A stretch of 36,037 bases of DNA from assembly GCA_002297645.1 (NCBI GenBank), contig DBMH01000351.1, positions 1 to 36,037 on the forward strand, given 5' to 3'. Of this stretch, positions 1-9,395 are shown in pieces. The notes below the pieces were generated by a model, which did not search any database, was not told where the DNA came from, and was given only the letters and a program-made list of their open reading frames with translations. The position numbers and the translations under genes were made by a program. Position 1 is the first letter of the stretch, and every line of letters begins with the position of its first letter. This DNA is from Rhodanobacteraceae bacterium UBA703. Lineage in GTDB: Bacteria > Pseudomonadota > Gammaproteobacteria > Xanthomonadales > Rhodanobacteraceae.

Positions 1-960
1 CACGGCCTCGCGCGTCGCGGCATCGCCCGACGTCTGCGCGCGCGCGAGCCAGCCCGACACTGCCGTCGTCGGACGCGACGAGTCGAAGCGCGCGCCGGTC
101 AGCAGTTCGAACAACAGCGCGCCGAGCTGGTAGACGTCGGTCGCGGTCGTGGTCGGATCGCCCTCGATCTGCTCGGGCGCGGCGTAGGCGCGCGAGACGA
201 AGCGGCGCTCGACAGCGGTGTGCTCGCCGTCTTCGTCGGCCCCCAGGAGCTTGGCGATGCCGAAGTCGAGCAGGCGTGCATGGCCGTTCCCGGCGACGAG
301 CACGTTCTCCGGCTTGATGTCGCGATGCACGACCAGATGACGGTGCGCGTGGGCGACCGCTTCGCAGAGTTGCAGGAAGACGTCGACTCGCGCGCCGAGA
401 TCCGGACGCGACGCGGCGATCCAGTCGCGCAGCGTCGCGCCGTCGACATACTCCATCACGAAGTACGGCTGTCCCTCCACGCTGACGCCGCCATCGAGCA
501 GGCGTGCGATGTTCGGGTGCTCCAGCCGCGACAGGATCTGTCGCTCGCGACGGAAGCGGGCCAGCACGGTCGCGGAATCCATGCCGCGCTTGATCAGCTT
601 CAGCGCACCGCGCTGGGCGTAGCCGTCTCCACCGCGCTCCGCGAGAAACACCGTGCCCATGCCGCCGTGGCCGATGCGGCGAACGACGGTCCAGCCGCCG
701 AGCCGCGTGCCGGCCGCGAGCGGGTCGTGGGTCTCGTCTTCCTCGATCAGGCGAGCGGCGACCGCGCCGGCATCGCCGTCGAGCAGGCCGGTTTCCTCCG
801 ATGCCAGCAGGGCGCGCAGTTCGGCGGCCAGCGCATCGTCCCCGTCACAGCGTCGGTCGATCCATTCGACGCGGGCATCGCTGGCGACGTCGAGGACCTC
901 GCGCAGGAGGAGGAACGCGCGCCGTCGACGCTCGAGGATTTCGCCGGAATCCGCGCTCAT
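1..960 (-). CDS. Serine/threonine protein kinase, C-terminus cut by the window edge
   Basis: Only the first 320 codons are present; the gene runs off the left end. After a ~90-residue helical, charged N-terminus, the Hanks-type kinase domain shows a glycine loop IGHGGMG (residues 96-102), an ALKLIK segment with the ATP-binding lysine, the catalytic loop VHRDIKPEN (D214), DFG (D232-G234) and an AAPEQ activation-segment end. Proteins of this type in Xanthomonadales usually continue into TPR repeats and sit beside an ECF sigma factor; neither is visible here. The start is the ATG at 958-960, 87 bases after the stop of the DUF3293 gene, so it may be co-transcribed with it. Kinase activity is secure from the motifs; the substrate is unknown. 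Confidence 0.93.
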   Translation of the reverse strand, partial: MSADSGEILERRRRAFLLLREVLDVASDARVEWIDRRCDGDDALAAELRALLASEETGLLDGDAGAVAARLIEEDETHDPLAAGTRLGGWTVVRRIGHGGMGTVFLAERGGDGYAQRGALKLIKRGMDSATVLARFRRERQILSRLEHPNIARLLDGGVSVEGQPYFVMEYVDGATLRDWIAASRPDLGARVDVFLQLCEAVAHAHRHLVVHRDIKPENVLVAGNGHARLLDFGIAKLLGADEDGEHTAVERRFVSRAYAAPEQIEGDPTTTATDVYQLGALLFELLTGARFDSSRPTTAVSGWLARAQTSGDAATREAV

Positions 961-1047
961 GCCGCCCCTGGGTCGCCGGCCGCGTCGCGCCGGCCCGTTC
1001 CTCAAGAGTACGTGCAAGCGGGCCGGAAAGGGACATCGTGGCGACGG

Positions 1048-1530
1048 TCAGTCATCGCCCCATTCGAGATCGTCGGCGGGCTCCAGGCGGCCGCGCCAAT
1101 CGGGGCGGTACAGGCGCAGGCGCGAAGGAGCGCCTGCGCGCACGTGTACGCACGCGTTCTGGCGGAAGTCGCGCGCGAGCGCGTCGAGGCGTGCGAGCGG
1201 GAGGCCGGTCGCCAGCAGGCTCGTTTCGCACCAGGGGGCGCCCGGTATCGCGCCACTGCCTTCGAGCCAGCGCGCGCCGCCGGCGCGCAGACGCTGCCGC
1301 AGTTCGGCCAGACGCGCTTCGTTCTCGGCCGCGGGCAGGGGCTCCGAGTGCGGGTTGCAGGCGGTCAGGTAGACGGCGAAGCCGTCGACGCCGATCCATG
1401 TCGCGACCGGCCGCGGAGTCGGCGTGCCGATACGCAGTGTCGCGGAGACTCCGCCGGGCAGCGCGACTCCGTAGTGGGTGCGCCGGTACGACGCTAGCAG
1501 TTCGGCGAGGCGCTCCGGCGAGCCGTTCAC
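1048..1530 (-). CDS. DUF3293 domain protein
   Basis: This 160-residue soluble protein of unknown function has the family's hallmark TACNPHSEP segment, followed by a conserved G-x-G-x-x-P-W-C stretch near the middle. I read the start as the GTG at 1528-1530, which overlaps the kmo stop in a GTGA junction, so it is translationally coupled to kmo. In other genomes DUF3293 genes are short free-standing ORFs with no assigned activity. Its position behind kmo does not by itself imply a role in tryptophan catabolism. Family assignment is from the remembered motif. Confidence 0.78.
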   Translation of the reverse strand: MNGSPERLAELLASYRRTHYGVALPGGVSATLRIGTPTPRPVATWIGVDGFAVYLTACNPHSEPLPAAENEARLAELRQRLRAGGARWLEGSGAIPGAPWCETSLLATGLPLARLDALARDFRQNACVHVRAGAPSRLRLYRPDWRGRLEPADDLEWGDD

Positions 1531-2933
1531 GCCAGCGGCGTCAGGCGCTCGGTCACGAGTGCATCGGCACGCGCGAGATCGACGTCGTCGACGTGCGACT
1601 TGCCGGCGGCCAGCTCGTGCAGCAGCGTGTCCTGGATCGCACCGCGTGCGAACGCCTGCGCGTAGGGCATGCGCGTGAACGTGACCATGGAATAGCGCGG
1701 CACGAAACGGCCGGGGTGCCGTTCGGCGAGCCGGCGGCCGAGTTCCCGCCGCAGCAGGAAGCCGGCGTCGGCGACCGAATCGCGCATTTCCACGTAGTTC
1801 TCCAGCGCCATCCTCGCGATCGCCTCCGCGTTCGGCCGGCGTCGGCGTTCGAATTCGGCGAAGGTCCAGGCGAGGTCGTCGTGGTGGGCGTCGAGCAGCT
1901 CGGCCAGTTCCACCGCATCCTCGAAACCGCAGTTCATGCCTTGGCCGTGGAACGGAACGATCGCATGGGCGGCGTCGCCGAGCAGCAGGGCACGCCCGTC
2001 GAGGTGCCAGCGATCCAGGTACAGCGTCGCGAGTACGCCGACCGGATTCGCGGCGTAGTCCGCGTCGAAGTCCGGTACCAGCGACAGCAGGTCGGGGAAG
2101 TCGCGCTCGAAGAACGCGCGTGCCTTCGCCAGCGTGTCCACCGTGGCGAAACTCGGATCCCCCTGCGACGGCAGGAACAGCGTGACCGTGAAGCTGCCTT
2201 CCGCGTTCGGCAGCGCGATGCACATGTAGTTGCCGCGCGGCCAGATGTGCAGCGCGTTGCGTTCGATCGCGAAACGCCCGCCGCGCGCGAACGCTTCGGC
2301 CGCGCCGGCAGGCAGGAGGCCCGCCGGGAAATCGGCGAGGGCCGGGATTTCCAGCTCCTTGTAGCCGTGGCCGAGCTCTTCGATGCGCTCGCCGAGCGGG
2401 CGCACGGCGTTCATCGCCGCGCGCAGCGCCGAGCCGGCGCCGTCGGCCCCGAGCGCGAACGCCGCGCGATGCTCGTGCGTGCCGCCGTCGACGTCGTCGT
2501 GGAAGCGAAGGGTCGCGCCGTCGTCGAACGTCGCCGATTCGAGGCGGCGGTTGAAATGGAAACGCGCGCCGGCGCGTTCCGCGGCGTCGATCAGCGCGAC
2601 GTTCAGCCGCCCCCGGCTCAGCGACCAGATGACTTCGCTGTCGTCGCGCCCGTAGCGCAGCAGTTCCGCGTGGCCGTCGGGGCGATGCACCATGCGCCCG
2701 CGCATCATGATGGCCAGACGCATGACCTCGTCGGTCAGTCCCGCCAGGCGCAGGCCATGCAAGCCGCGCTCGGCCAGCGCGAGGTTGATCGAGCGGCCGC
2801 CGGCATAGCCGGCCTCGCGCGGATCGGGCCGGCGCTCGAATATGTCGACGCCGAAGCCGCGCTGCGCGAGCAACGTGGCGAGCAGCGCGCCCACGAGGCC
2901 GCCGCCGACGACGGTGGTTTCCGGTTTGCCCAT
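1527..2933 (-). CDS. kmo: Kynurenine 3-monooxygenase
   Basis: This FAD-dependent monooxygenase hydroxylates L-kynurenine to 3-hydroxykynurenine using NADPH and O2. The 468-residue length fits bacterial KMO. It has the N-terminal Rossmann fingerprint VVGGGLVGALLA (from residue 8), the YAGGRSINLALAERG stretch typical of KMO, a mid-protein GADGAGSALR segment (162-171) and the FAD-ribityl motif LLGDAAHAIVPFHGQGMN (317-334). I chose the ATG at 2931-2933 because the fold starts immediately after it; in-frame codons upstream look non-coding. It lies 154 bases downstream of a glycosyltransferase and overlaps the DUF3293 gene by four bases. Its pathway partners kynU and ACMSD are 7.5-10 kb away on the same strand, across a polysaccharide cassette. 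Confidence 0.95.
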   Translation of the reverse strand: MGKPETTVVGGGLVGALLATLLAQRGFGVDIFERRPDPREAGYAGGRSINLALAERGLHGLRLAGLTDEVMRLAIMMRGRMVHRPDGHAELLRYGRDDSEVIWSLSRGRLNVALIDAAERAGARFHFNRRLESATFDDGATLRFHDDVDGGTHEHRAAFALGADGAGSALRAAMNAVRPLGERIEELGHGYKELEIPALADFPAGLLPAGAAEAFARGGRFAIERNALHIWPRGNYMCIALPNAEGSFTVTLFLPSQGDPSFATVDTLAKARAFFERDFPDLLSLVPDFDADYAANPVGVLATLYLDRWHLDGRALLLGDAAHAIVPFHGQGMNCGFEDAVELAELLDAHHDDLAWTFAEFERRRRPNAEAIARMALENYVEMRDSVADAGFLLRRELGRRLAERHPGRFVPRYSMVTFTRMPYAQAFARGAIQDTLLHELAAGKSHVDDVDLARADALVTERLTPLA

Positions 2934-3087
2934 CGCGTGGTTCCGCTTCGGTGGAGGCGGGCGACTTTCGCGTTCCGGGGCTGGAATTGCAACGTCCCCC
3001 GAGCTGTCCGCGTGCATGGGCCGGACACCGGTCGGCGGGCACCGGAACGGCTCGGCGTCTTCCGGACCTTCCGGGGATCGCGTACGT

Positions 3088-4386
3088 CTAGGCAATCGCC
3101 GTACGGGCGGCGGGCCACGGCAGCAGGCGCTCGATGCGTCGGGCGAGGGCGCTCCACCGGTAGGCCGCGACGGAATCGAATCCGAGATCCAGGCCCGCCT
3201 CGAGTCCGCCGGCGCGCTTGCGTTCGAGCAGGCCGATCAGGGCTTCGACGATCGCCGGGGTTTCGTTCGGCCGGGACCAGCCGCGCGCCTGCCGGGTGAC
3301 GATGCTCTCGGCGGGATCGCCCGGCGACGAGGACAGGTGCAGGATGGGGCGACATGCGCCGAAGTATTCGAACAGCTTGCCCGGGGTCTGGTCCGGCGAG
3401 CGGTTGCCGAGGTTGACGAGCACGTCGTGCGTCCGCTGCAGGGCCAGCGTCGCCTCGTGGGAAAGGCGTCCGAGCCGCTCCACCTGCGCGGGATTCGCGA
3501 GGCACAGGCGCTGGATCTCGTCGGGAAGCTCCGGCGAAGCGATGCGCAGCCGTACCCCGGGCACGGCACCGACGGCCTGGATCAGCGCCGTGGGATCGCG
3601 GAACGGATAGAAACGGCCCCCGTAGAAGAGCTCCAGCGTGCCGGGATCCGTCATCGCGGCGGAACGAGGCGGGCGTTCGCGAGGTGCGTCGAATCCCTGG
3701 GAGACCACGCTGATGCGCGATGGCGCGGCGCCGTGGCGTCGCAGCAGCCGCGCGCGCGTCGCCTCGGTCGTGACGACGACGTGGCTCGCCTCGTGGCACA
3801 CGCGCGCTTCGAGCGCGTGCGCGCGGCGATGCCAGCGCACTGGCGTGTAGTCGGCCAGCACGGGATCCCCAAGGTCGGCGATCCATGGCGCATCCCCGCG
3901 CGAGTCGAGTGCCAGTTGCAGCACGCCGGCGGGCTCGTGCGAAGCGATCAGGACGTCGGGCCGCAGCGCGGGCAGCAGCCGGCGCAACTGCGCGCGCGCC
4001 GGCGGCAGCCATTGCGAGGTGCTGTCGGGGTACATGAAATAGCCGAGGCCGAGATCGAGGTTGCGATGCAGGCGTCCTTTCCAGTTGAGGCTCGAAGCGA
4101 CCGGGGCGGGCGTCGTGACGACCGGAGCGGCGTTCTCCACCGGGCGGGCGTCGATGCGCCGGCGGCGATACTCGTGGATCTGCGCCGTGAGGCCGCCGGG
4201 ACTGCAGCGATGCACGACCACGCCGGGCGGCTCGTCGATCGAATCGGACGGATCGACGACGAGGTCCGGTGCGAGCACGTGCACGTCGTGCCCGCGCGCC
4301 GCGAGCTCGCGCGTCAGGTAGTACCAGCGCAGGGCCTGGGGAGTCGCCAGAGGCGGGAAGGCGTAGGCAAGCAGCAGGATGCGCAT
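3088..4386 (-). CDS. GT4-like glycosyltransferase
   Basis: A 432-residue GT-B-fold glycosyltransferase, last gene of the polysaccharide cassette. It opens with MRILLLAYAFPPLATPQALR, the usual start of family-4-like enzymes. It shows a mid-protein VVVTTEATRARL...ISVVSQGFD block and a C-terminal nucleotide-sugar region with LGRLSHEATLALQRTHDVLVNLG and TPGKLFEYFGACRPIL, where the FEY...RPI pattern carries the donor-binding glutamate. The donor and acceptor cannot be told from sequence. It starts 7 bases after the stop of wecB, so it is almost certainly co-transcribed and probably acts on the inner face of the membrane in building the exported glycan. No transmembrane segment is seen. Confidence 0.88.
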   Translation of the reverse strand: MRILLLAYAFPPLATPQALRWYYLTRELAARGHDVHVLAPDLVVDPSDSIDEPPGVVVHRCSPGGLTAQIHEYRRRRIDARPVENAAPVVTTPAPVASSLNWKGRLHRNLDLGLGYFMYPDSTSQWLPPARAQLRRLLPALRPDVLIASHEPAGVLQLALDSRGDAPWIADLGDPVLADYTPVRWHRRAHALEARVCHEASHVVVTTEATRARLLRRHGAAPSRISVVSQGFDAPRERPPRSAAMTDPGTLELFYGGRFYPFRDPTALIQAVGAVPGVRLRIASPELPDEIQRLCLANPAQVERLGRLSHEATLALQRTHDVLVNLGNRSPDQTPGKLFEYFGACRPILHLSSSPGDPAESIVTRQARGWSRPNETPAIVEALIGLLERKRAGGLEAGLDLGFDSVAAYRWSALARRIERLLPWPAARTAIA

Positions 4387-4393
4387 GGGAGCC

Positions 4394-5503
4394 TCAGGCG
4401 GCGAGCCGTTGTCCGAGCAGTTCGGTGATGCGCGCGGCGGCGCGGCCGTCGCCGTACGGCGACACGCCGCGCGCCATCGCGCGCCAGGCGGCGTCGTCGC
4501 GCAGCAGGCGGCTGGTTTCGGCGACGACGGCGTCGTAGTCGGTACCGACGAGCCGGACCACGCCGGCCTCGACGGCCTCGGGCCGCTCGGTCTCGTGGCG
4601 CAGCACGAGCACCGGCTTGCCGAGTGCAGGCGCTTCCTCCTGCACGCCGCCGGAATCGGTCAGGATGAGGTGCGCGCGCTTCATCGCGGCCACGAACGGC
4701 AGGTAGTCGAGCGGCCGGCACAGGGTGATGCGCTCGTGCCCGGAGAGCAGGTCGTGGGCGACGTCGCTGACGTTCGGATTCGGATGCACGGGGTACAGGA
4801 ACGCGGTATCCGGATGGGCATCGGCGAGGTGGCGGATGGCGCGGCACACCGCGCGGAACGGCTCGCCGAAATTCTCGCGCCGGTGCGCTGTCACCAACAC
4901 GAGGCGCTTGGCCGGATCGACGTCGACGCCGATGTCGAGGTCGCGCGCCGCTACCTGCTGCAGCGCGTCGATGACCGTGTTGCCGGTGACGAAGATGGCC
5001 TCGTCGTCGAAACCCTCGCGCAGCAGGTTGTCGCGCGACGTCTGCGTCGGCGCGAAGTGCCAGCGCGCCAGCCGGCCGGCGACGATGCGGTTCATTTCCT
5101 CGGGGAACGGGTTGTCGAGGTCGCCGGTCCTGAGTCCGGCTTCGACGTGGCCGACCGGAATGCGGTGATAGAAGCAGGCCAGGGCCATCGACAGGACCGT
5201 GGTCGTGTCCCCCTGCACCAGCACGATGTCGGGCCGTTCGGCGGCGAGCACGTCGTCGATCCGTGTCAGCAGGCGCGCGGTCAGCGCGGTCAGCGTCTGC
5301 CCGGGCTGCATGATGTCGAGGTCGACGTCCGGCACGATGCCGAATGCGGCGAGAACCTGGTCGAGCATCTGCCGGTGCTGCGCGGTGGCGAGCACGCGCA
5401 CGTCGGCCCAGGGCTGCTCGCGCAGGGCCAGCACGACCGGCGCCATCTTGATGGCTTCCGGACGCGTGCCGATCACGACCATGATGCGGCGGCGGACGCT
5501 CAT
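4394..5503 (-). CDS. wecB: UDP-N-acetylglucosamine 2-epimerase (non-hydrolysing)
   Basis: This enzyme interconverts UDP-GlcNAc and UDP-ManNAc, supplying ManNAc-type precursors for surface polysaccharide. The 369 residues match the family. Visible motifs in order are IGTRPEAIKMAPV at the N-terminus, QGDTTT, GHVEAGLRT, PFPEEMNR, TAHRRENFGEPF and LTDSGGVQEEAP near the C-terminus; they hold the usual catalytic Asp/Glu/His residues. The ATG at 5501-5503 overlaps the stop of the upstream fusion protein (ATGA), showing translational coupling. No UDP-ManNAc dehydrogenase gene (wecC) is in the window, so whether ManNAc or ManNAcA is used is open. Confidence 0.95.
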   Translation of the reverse strand: MSVRRRIMVVIGTRPEAIKMAPVVLALREQPWADVRVLATAQHRQMLDQVLAAFGIVPDVDLDIMQPGQTLTALTARLLTRIDDVLAAERPDIVLVQGDTTTVLSMALACFYHRIPVGHVEAGLRTGDLDNPFPEEMNRIVAGRLARWHFAPTQTSRDNLLREGFDDEAIFVTGNTVIDALQQVAARDLDIGVDVDPAKRLVLVTAHRRENFGEPFRAVCRAIRHLADAHPDTAFLYPVHPNPNVSDVAHDLLSGHERITLCRPLDYLPFVAAMKRAHLILTDSGGVQEEAPALGKPVLVLRHETERPEAVEAGVVRLVGTDYDAVVAETSRLLRDDAAWRAMARGVSPYGDGRAAARITELLGQRLAA

Positions 5504-8121
5504 GCGGCTTTCTCCTGCCGCTTCGCGGCGGGCGCGTACTCGGGCCATTGCCGCGCGATGCCGTCCGCGATCGCGGACGCCTTCGAATCCCAGGTGTTGG
5601 CGCGCGCGTCGCTGCGCAGCAGTTCGAGGGTGGCGATGTCGCCGCGCAGGTCAAGCGCGCGATCGACCAGCGCCACGAATTCGCCGTGGTCGCGCGCGAC
5701 CATGACCGAGGCGTACTTGCGGCATTCGGGCATGTTCGTCGTCACGATCGGATGTTCGAGGGACATGTACTCGAACAGCTTGATCGGCGAGGTCGATTCG
5801 GTGACGTCGTTGATCAGGAACGGAATCGTCGAGACGTCGAAGAAGCGCGCGTAGTCGGGCAGTTCGCGGTACGGAATCGGGCCGAGCACGTGCACGTTCG
5901 GGAAGTGCTTGATGCCGCTGCGGTCGAGCGAGCCGTCGTAGTCCCAGCCGAGCAGCAGGATCGTGTAGTCCGGCCGCGTCGCCGCGAGGCGCGCCACCAG
6001 TTCGTAGTCGAACCACACCGCGAACGCGCCGAAGTAGCCAATGATCGGCTTGCCCAGCGCGACGAGGTCGGCGATCGCCGCCGGCGGATTCTCGCGCCCG
6101 CGCCCGTGGAAGTGCTCGTGTTCGACCCCGTTGGTCGCCATGACCAGGCCGGTGTCGCGGACGGCGCGCACCTCGTTGTGGAGCTTGTCGGCGCTGGCGA
6201 CGCACAGCACGTCCGGCCGCTCCAGCAGCAGAGCGTGCTTCTCCATCACGTGCGGCGGAATCTCGAATCCCGAGATCGTCGGATGGATCTCGTCGATGTA
6301 CTCGTACATCAGGCGGTCGCCGGCGGCGACGCGCTCCTGCACGTATTCCGTCGTGCAATGGTTGTCGGTCGAGTACAGGTGCAGGATCTTGCCGCCGGCG
6401 ATGCGGTTGACCAGCAGGAACTGGTCGGTGAGATAGAGGTTGTCGTCGATGCGGCGGAAACCGTTGACGCCGTCGCGGCCGTTCGGCGTGCAATAGAAAT
6501 ACAGGTAACCCGCGCGGGCGAGACGCAGCGCGATGTGGTGCGGCCGCTGGAACAACGGCAGGTCCCAGTCGACGACCGGACGCAGCACGACGACCGGCTG
6601 GCCGGCGTGGCGGTCGAGGATGTCCCGCAGTGCCGCGCGGTGCTCGTCGACGACGGCGATGTCCGCCAGGGGAGGCGGTGTGGCGGTGGCCGGTATCGTC
6701 GCCGGAGCGCCGGCGGCGAGCGTCCCGGCGACGGGCGCATCCGGTACGGCGCGCAGGCGCGGATTCCCGCGCAGGCGATACCAGCCGGTCGCGACCGTCC
6801 GCAGCGGACCGGTGAGCCGCCACGAGGAGCTGTCCAGCAGTTCGGCCATCTTGCCGCGTTCGCGTTCGAGCTCCTGCTTCAGAAGCCGCTCGGCCACGGC
6901 CAGGCGGCCGAGCTCGAGATCGGCCGCCGCCTGTTTCTCGCGCAGTGCTTCCAGCTCCGCGTGCAGCCGCTGCGCCTCGCGCTGCGCGCCGATCTGTGCT
7001 TCCAAGACGTGGATTTTTTCGCCGAGCGATTCGGACTGCCGCTGGAATGCGGCATCCGTGCGGCGCGCGGAGGCTTCGATGCGCGCGAACAAGTTGTCCT
7101 GCGCCTGCGCGACGGCCTCCTTGAGGCTCGCCACGGGCTGCACGGACGCGAGTTCGTCCTGCATTGCCGCCAGGCGCTCGTCACCGCGCGCGACGGCCTC
7201 CTGCATGACCTGCAGGCGGTCCATCAGGTGCACCAGGTCCGAGCGGATGCGCTCGCCGGCCTCGCGCTCCTGCTGCAATTGCGCCGACTGTTCCCCGATC
7301 GCGCGCGACAGCGTGTTGACGGCTTCGAGCGTCTGCGCGACGCGCTGGTCGCGCGCCTCCGCGCGGGGATCCTCGTCGGCCAGCGCGGCGGCGTGGCTCA
7401 TCGTCGTGCCGAACGCGCGGGCCGCGACGATGTCCTCGGCGGACAGCGACCCCGGCAGCAGGCCGTCGCCGAGCGCATCGACGCTCAGCCGCGATCGCGC
7501 GATCGCCTCGGGCGAGGAATAGACGATCAGCGCCTGATGGCCGTTCCAGCGGGTCTGCGGCAGGCGCGCGGTGTTCTGCACGTCGACGTGGGTGCAGACG
7601 AGGCGGCCGCCGACGACCGCCGGCAGGGAGGAATGCTCGAAGGTGAAGGCGTGTTCGGGGTCGCGGTTCCATTCCCAGAACGGCACCAGCAGCACGAGGT
7701 GGTCGCGCGCCTGTCGCGACCAGCGCTCCAGCAGTTGCAGCGGATCGCGGAAATGCTCCAGCGTGTTCGAGCTGAAGATCACGTCGTGATGGGAATCCAG
7801 TTCGGACAGGTCGCCGGTGCGGAAGTCCCCGTCGCCGTGCTTCGCGCGGGCGCGGGCGATCGCCTCTTCGCTGAAGTCCATGCCTTCGACGCGGCAGTGC
7901 GGCCCGAAACGGTTGCGCAGCAGCGCGACGGCCTCGCCTTCGGCGCAGCCGGCGTCGAGCATCGAACGCGCATGCGCCTGGATATCCGCGCAGAGCCAGG
8001 CCGGCATCATCCGCAGCGCGACGCGCGCGAACATCTCGGTCTGCTGCGGGCCGCCCAGTTCGTTCCAGTCGGTGCGGAAGCGTTCGTTCCAGTATTCGTG
8101 GCTGTTCACGTCGTTCGTCAT
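5500..8121 (-). CDS. Methyltransferase / coiled-coil / glycosyltransferase fusion
   Basis: An 873-residue three-part protein. Residues ~1-215 are a class I SAM-dependent methyltransferase: motif I LDAGCAEGE at 55-63, the acidic VEGMDFSEEA region at 78-87, and FSSNTLEHFRD at 116-126. Residues ~255-430 are Glu/Gln/Arg/Ala-rich heptads predicted as coiled coil, ending in the SSSWRLTGPLR motif common in polysaccharide-assembly proteins. Residues ~490-873 form a GT-B glycosyltransferase with MATNGVEHEHF, IGYFGAFAVWFDYEL, LGPIPYRELPDYARFFDVSTIPF and SPIKLFEYMSLEHPIV. ATGA overlaps on both sides (wzt and wecB) place it in the export operon. The order recalls WbdD of E. coli O8/O9a, which caps O-antigen and measures its length by a coiled-coil ruler, although WbdD has a kinase and no fused glycosyltransferase. 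Domain calls are solid; the ruler role is inference. Confidence 0.88.
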   Translation of the reverse strand: MTNDVNSHEYWNERFRTDWNELGGPQQTEMFARVALRMMPAWLCADIQAHARSMLDAGCAEGEAVALLRNRFGPHCRVEGMDFSEEAIARARAKHGDGDFRTGDLSELDSHHDVIFSSNTLEHFRDPLQLLERWSRQARDHLVLLVPFWEWNRDPEHAFTFEHSSLPAVVGGRLVCTHVDVQNTARLPQTRWNGHQALIVYSSPEAIARSRLSVDALGDGLLPGSLSAEDIVAARAFGTTMSHAAALADEDPRAEARDQRVAQTLEAVNTLSRAIGEQSAQLQQEREAGERIRSDLVHLMDRLQVMQEAVARGDERLAAMQDELASVQPVASLKEAVAQAQDNLFARIEASARRTDAAFQRQSESLGEKIHVLEAQIGAQREAQRLHAELEALREKQAAADLELGRLAVAERLLKQELERERGKMAELLDSSSWRLTGPLRTVATGWYRLRGNPRLRAVPDAPVAGTLAAGAPATIPATATPPPLADIAVVDEHRAALRDILDRHAGQPVVVLRPVVDWDLPLFQRPHHIALRLARAGYLYFYCTPNGRDGVNGFRRIDDNLYLTDQFLLVNRIAGGKILHLYSTDNHCTTEYVQERVAAGDRLMYEYIDEIHPTISGFEIPPHVMEKHALLLERPDVLCVASADKLHNEVRAVRDTGLVMATNGVEHEHFHGRGRENPPAAIADLVALGKPIIGYFGAFAVWFDYELVARLAATRPDYTILLLGWDYDGSLDRSGIKHFPNVHVLGPIPYRELPDYARFFDVSTIPFLINDVTESTSPIKLFEYMSLEHPIVTTNMPECRKYASVMVARDHGEFVALVDRALDLRGDIATLELLRSDARANTWDSKASAIADGIARQWPEYAPAAKRQEKAA

Positions 8122-9395
8122 GTGCCTTCCATTTCCATCGCGGCTTGCCGGGCCGCTTCGATCTGTATGCGGGTGGGGAGGTTGAAGAGGCCGAAACGGG
8201 TCGTCTCGCTCGCGGTCGCGAAGTACTCCGCGCCCTCGATGTATTCGTAGTACTGCACCACCGGCGCACTGCGGTCCTCGACTGCGAGCACGAGCAGGTA
8301 GCGGCCGGGCGTGAGCCGGTTCTCGAACTCGAACGTGGCGCGTACGAGTCCCGCGTGGCCGCGGAAGCAGCCGGCGTTCTCGTCGTGCGTGGTGCACACC
8401 AGCAGGTCGGTGCCCTTGAGGTCCTTGATCGAGAACGCGACGCTGAGGTGTGCCGTGTCGACACCGTCGGGAATGCGGAACGTCACTTCGACGCGCATCG
8501 TCCGCGCGTACTCGAACACGCGCGCGGTCGCGCCGCCGGCATCGGTCAGGCGATGCCCGCGAATGCAGCCGACGTGGCTGCCCCAGTGATTGATCGGGCC
8601 GCCCGGCGCCGCTTCCGGCGGCGTCTCCGGCGACGGTGGTTCCGTGGCCGGAGCCGCCTCGGCCGCCTCGTCGGCGAACAGGTGCTCCATGTAGTGCGCG
8701 GTGACGTCGAACACGCTGCCGAGGCGCACGACGCGGCCGTGGTCGAGCCAGACCGCACGGTCGCAGACGGTGCGCACGGACGAGACGTCGTGGCTGACGA
8801 AGAACAGCGTCACGCCGGCTTCGCGCAGCGACTTGATGCGCTTCATGCACTTCGCCTGGAAGCGCGCGTCGCCGACCGCCAGCGCCTCGTCGACGACGAG
8901 GATGTCCGGGTCGGTATGCACGGCGACCGAGAACGCGAGGCGCACGAACATGCCGCTGGAATAGGTCTTCACCGGCTCGTCGATGAAATGGCCGATGTCG
9001 GCGAAGGCGGCGATGGCGTCGAAGCGCGCGTCGGTCTCGCGTCGTTGCATGCCGAGCACGGCCGCGTTCATGTAGACGTTCTCGCGGCCGGTGAACTCGG
9101 GATCGAAGCCGGCGCCGAGTTCGAGCAGGGCGGCGATGCGTCCCTGCACGGCGATGGTGCCGCGCGTCGGCGGATACACGCCGCACAGGAGCTGCAGCAG
9201 CGTGCTCTTGCCGCTGCCGTTGCAGCCGACGACGCCGACGGCCTCGCCGCGCTCCACGCGCAGCGACACGTCGCGCAGCGCCCAGAACAGCTCCGTCTCG
9301 GGGGACTGGCCGCCGAACAAGGTCTGCCGCAGCACGCGCGCCGGGTTCTCGATCCGGCGGAAGGCCTTGCCGACGCGGTCGAATTCGATCGCCAT
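8118..9395 (-). CDS. wzt: Polysaccharide ABC exporter ATPase with C-terminal glycan-binding domain
   Basis: This is the nucleotide-binding subunit of a Wzm/Wzt-type exporter that moves undecaprenyl-linked glycan across the inner membrane. Walker A GCNGSGKST is at residues 57-65, the ABC signature YSSGMFVRLAFSVA at 145-158, Walker B ILVVDEALAVGD around 165-176, and a FFVSHD switch histidine follows. At 425 residues it is much longer than a minimal ATPase. A Pro/Glu/Ala linker (~255-275) leads to a ~150-residue beta-rich tail resembling the Wzt C-terminal carbohydrate-binding domain, which in O8/O9a Wzt recognises the modified chain end. That matches the adjacent methyltransferase fusion. The ATG shares its A with the wzm stop codon. 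Confidence 0.94.
   Translation of the reverse strand: MAIEFDRVGKAFRRIENPARVLRQTLFGGQSPETELFWALRDVSLRVERGEAVGVVGCNGSGKSTLLQLLCGVYPPTRGTIAVQGRIAALLELGAGFDPEFTGRENVYMNAAVLGMQRRETDARFDAIAAFADIGHFIDEPVKTYSSGMFVRLAFSVAVHTDPDILVVDEALAVGDARFQAKCMKRIKSLREAGVTLFFVSHDVSSVRTVCDRAVWLDHGRVVRLGSVFDVTAHYMEHLFADEAAEAAPATEPPSPETPPEAAPGGPINHWGSHVGCIRGHRLTDAGGATARVFEYARTMRVEVTFRIPDGVDTAHLSVAFSIKDLKGTDLLVCTTHDENAGCFRGHAGLVRATFEFENRLTPGRYLLVLAVEDRSAPVVQYYEYIEGAEYFATASETTRFGLFNLPTRIQIEAARQAAMEMEGT

Noticed and set aside
801..3299. Very long plus-strand open frames opposite kmo and its neighbours.
   Set aside because: They are antisense frames kept open by high GC; the products are Arg/Gly/Ala-rich with no domain, while the minus-strand frame is clearly kmo.
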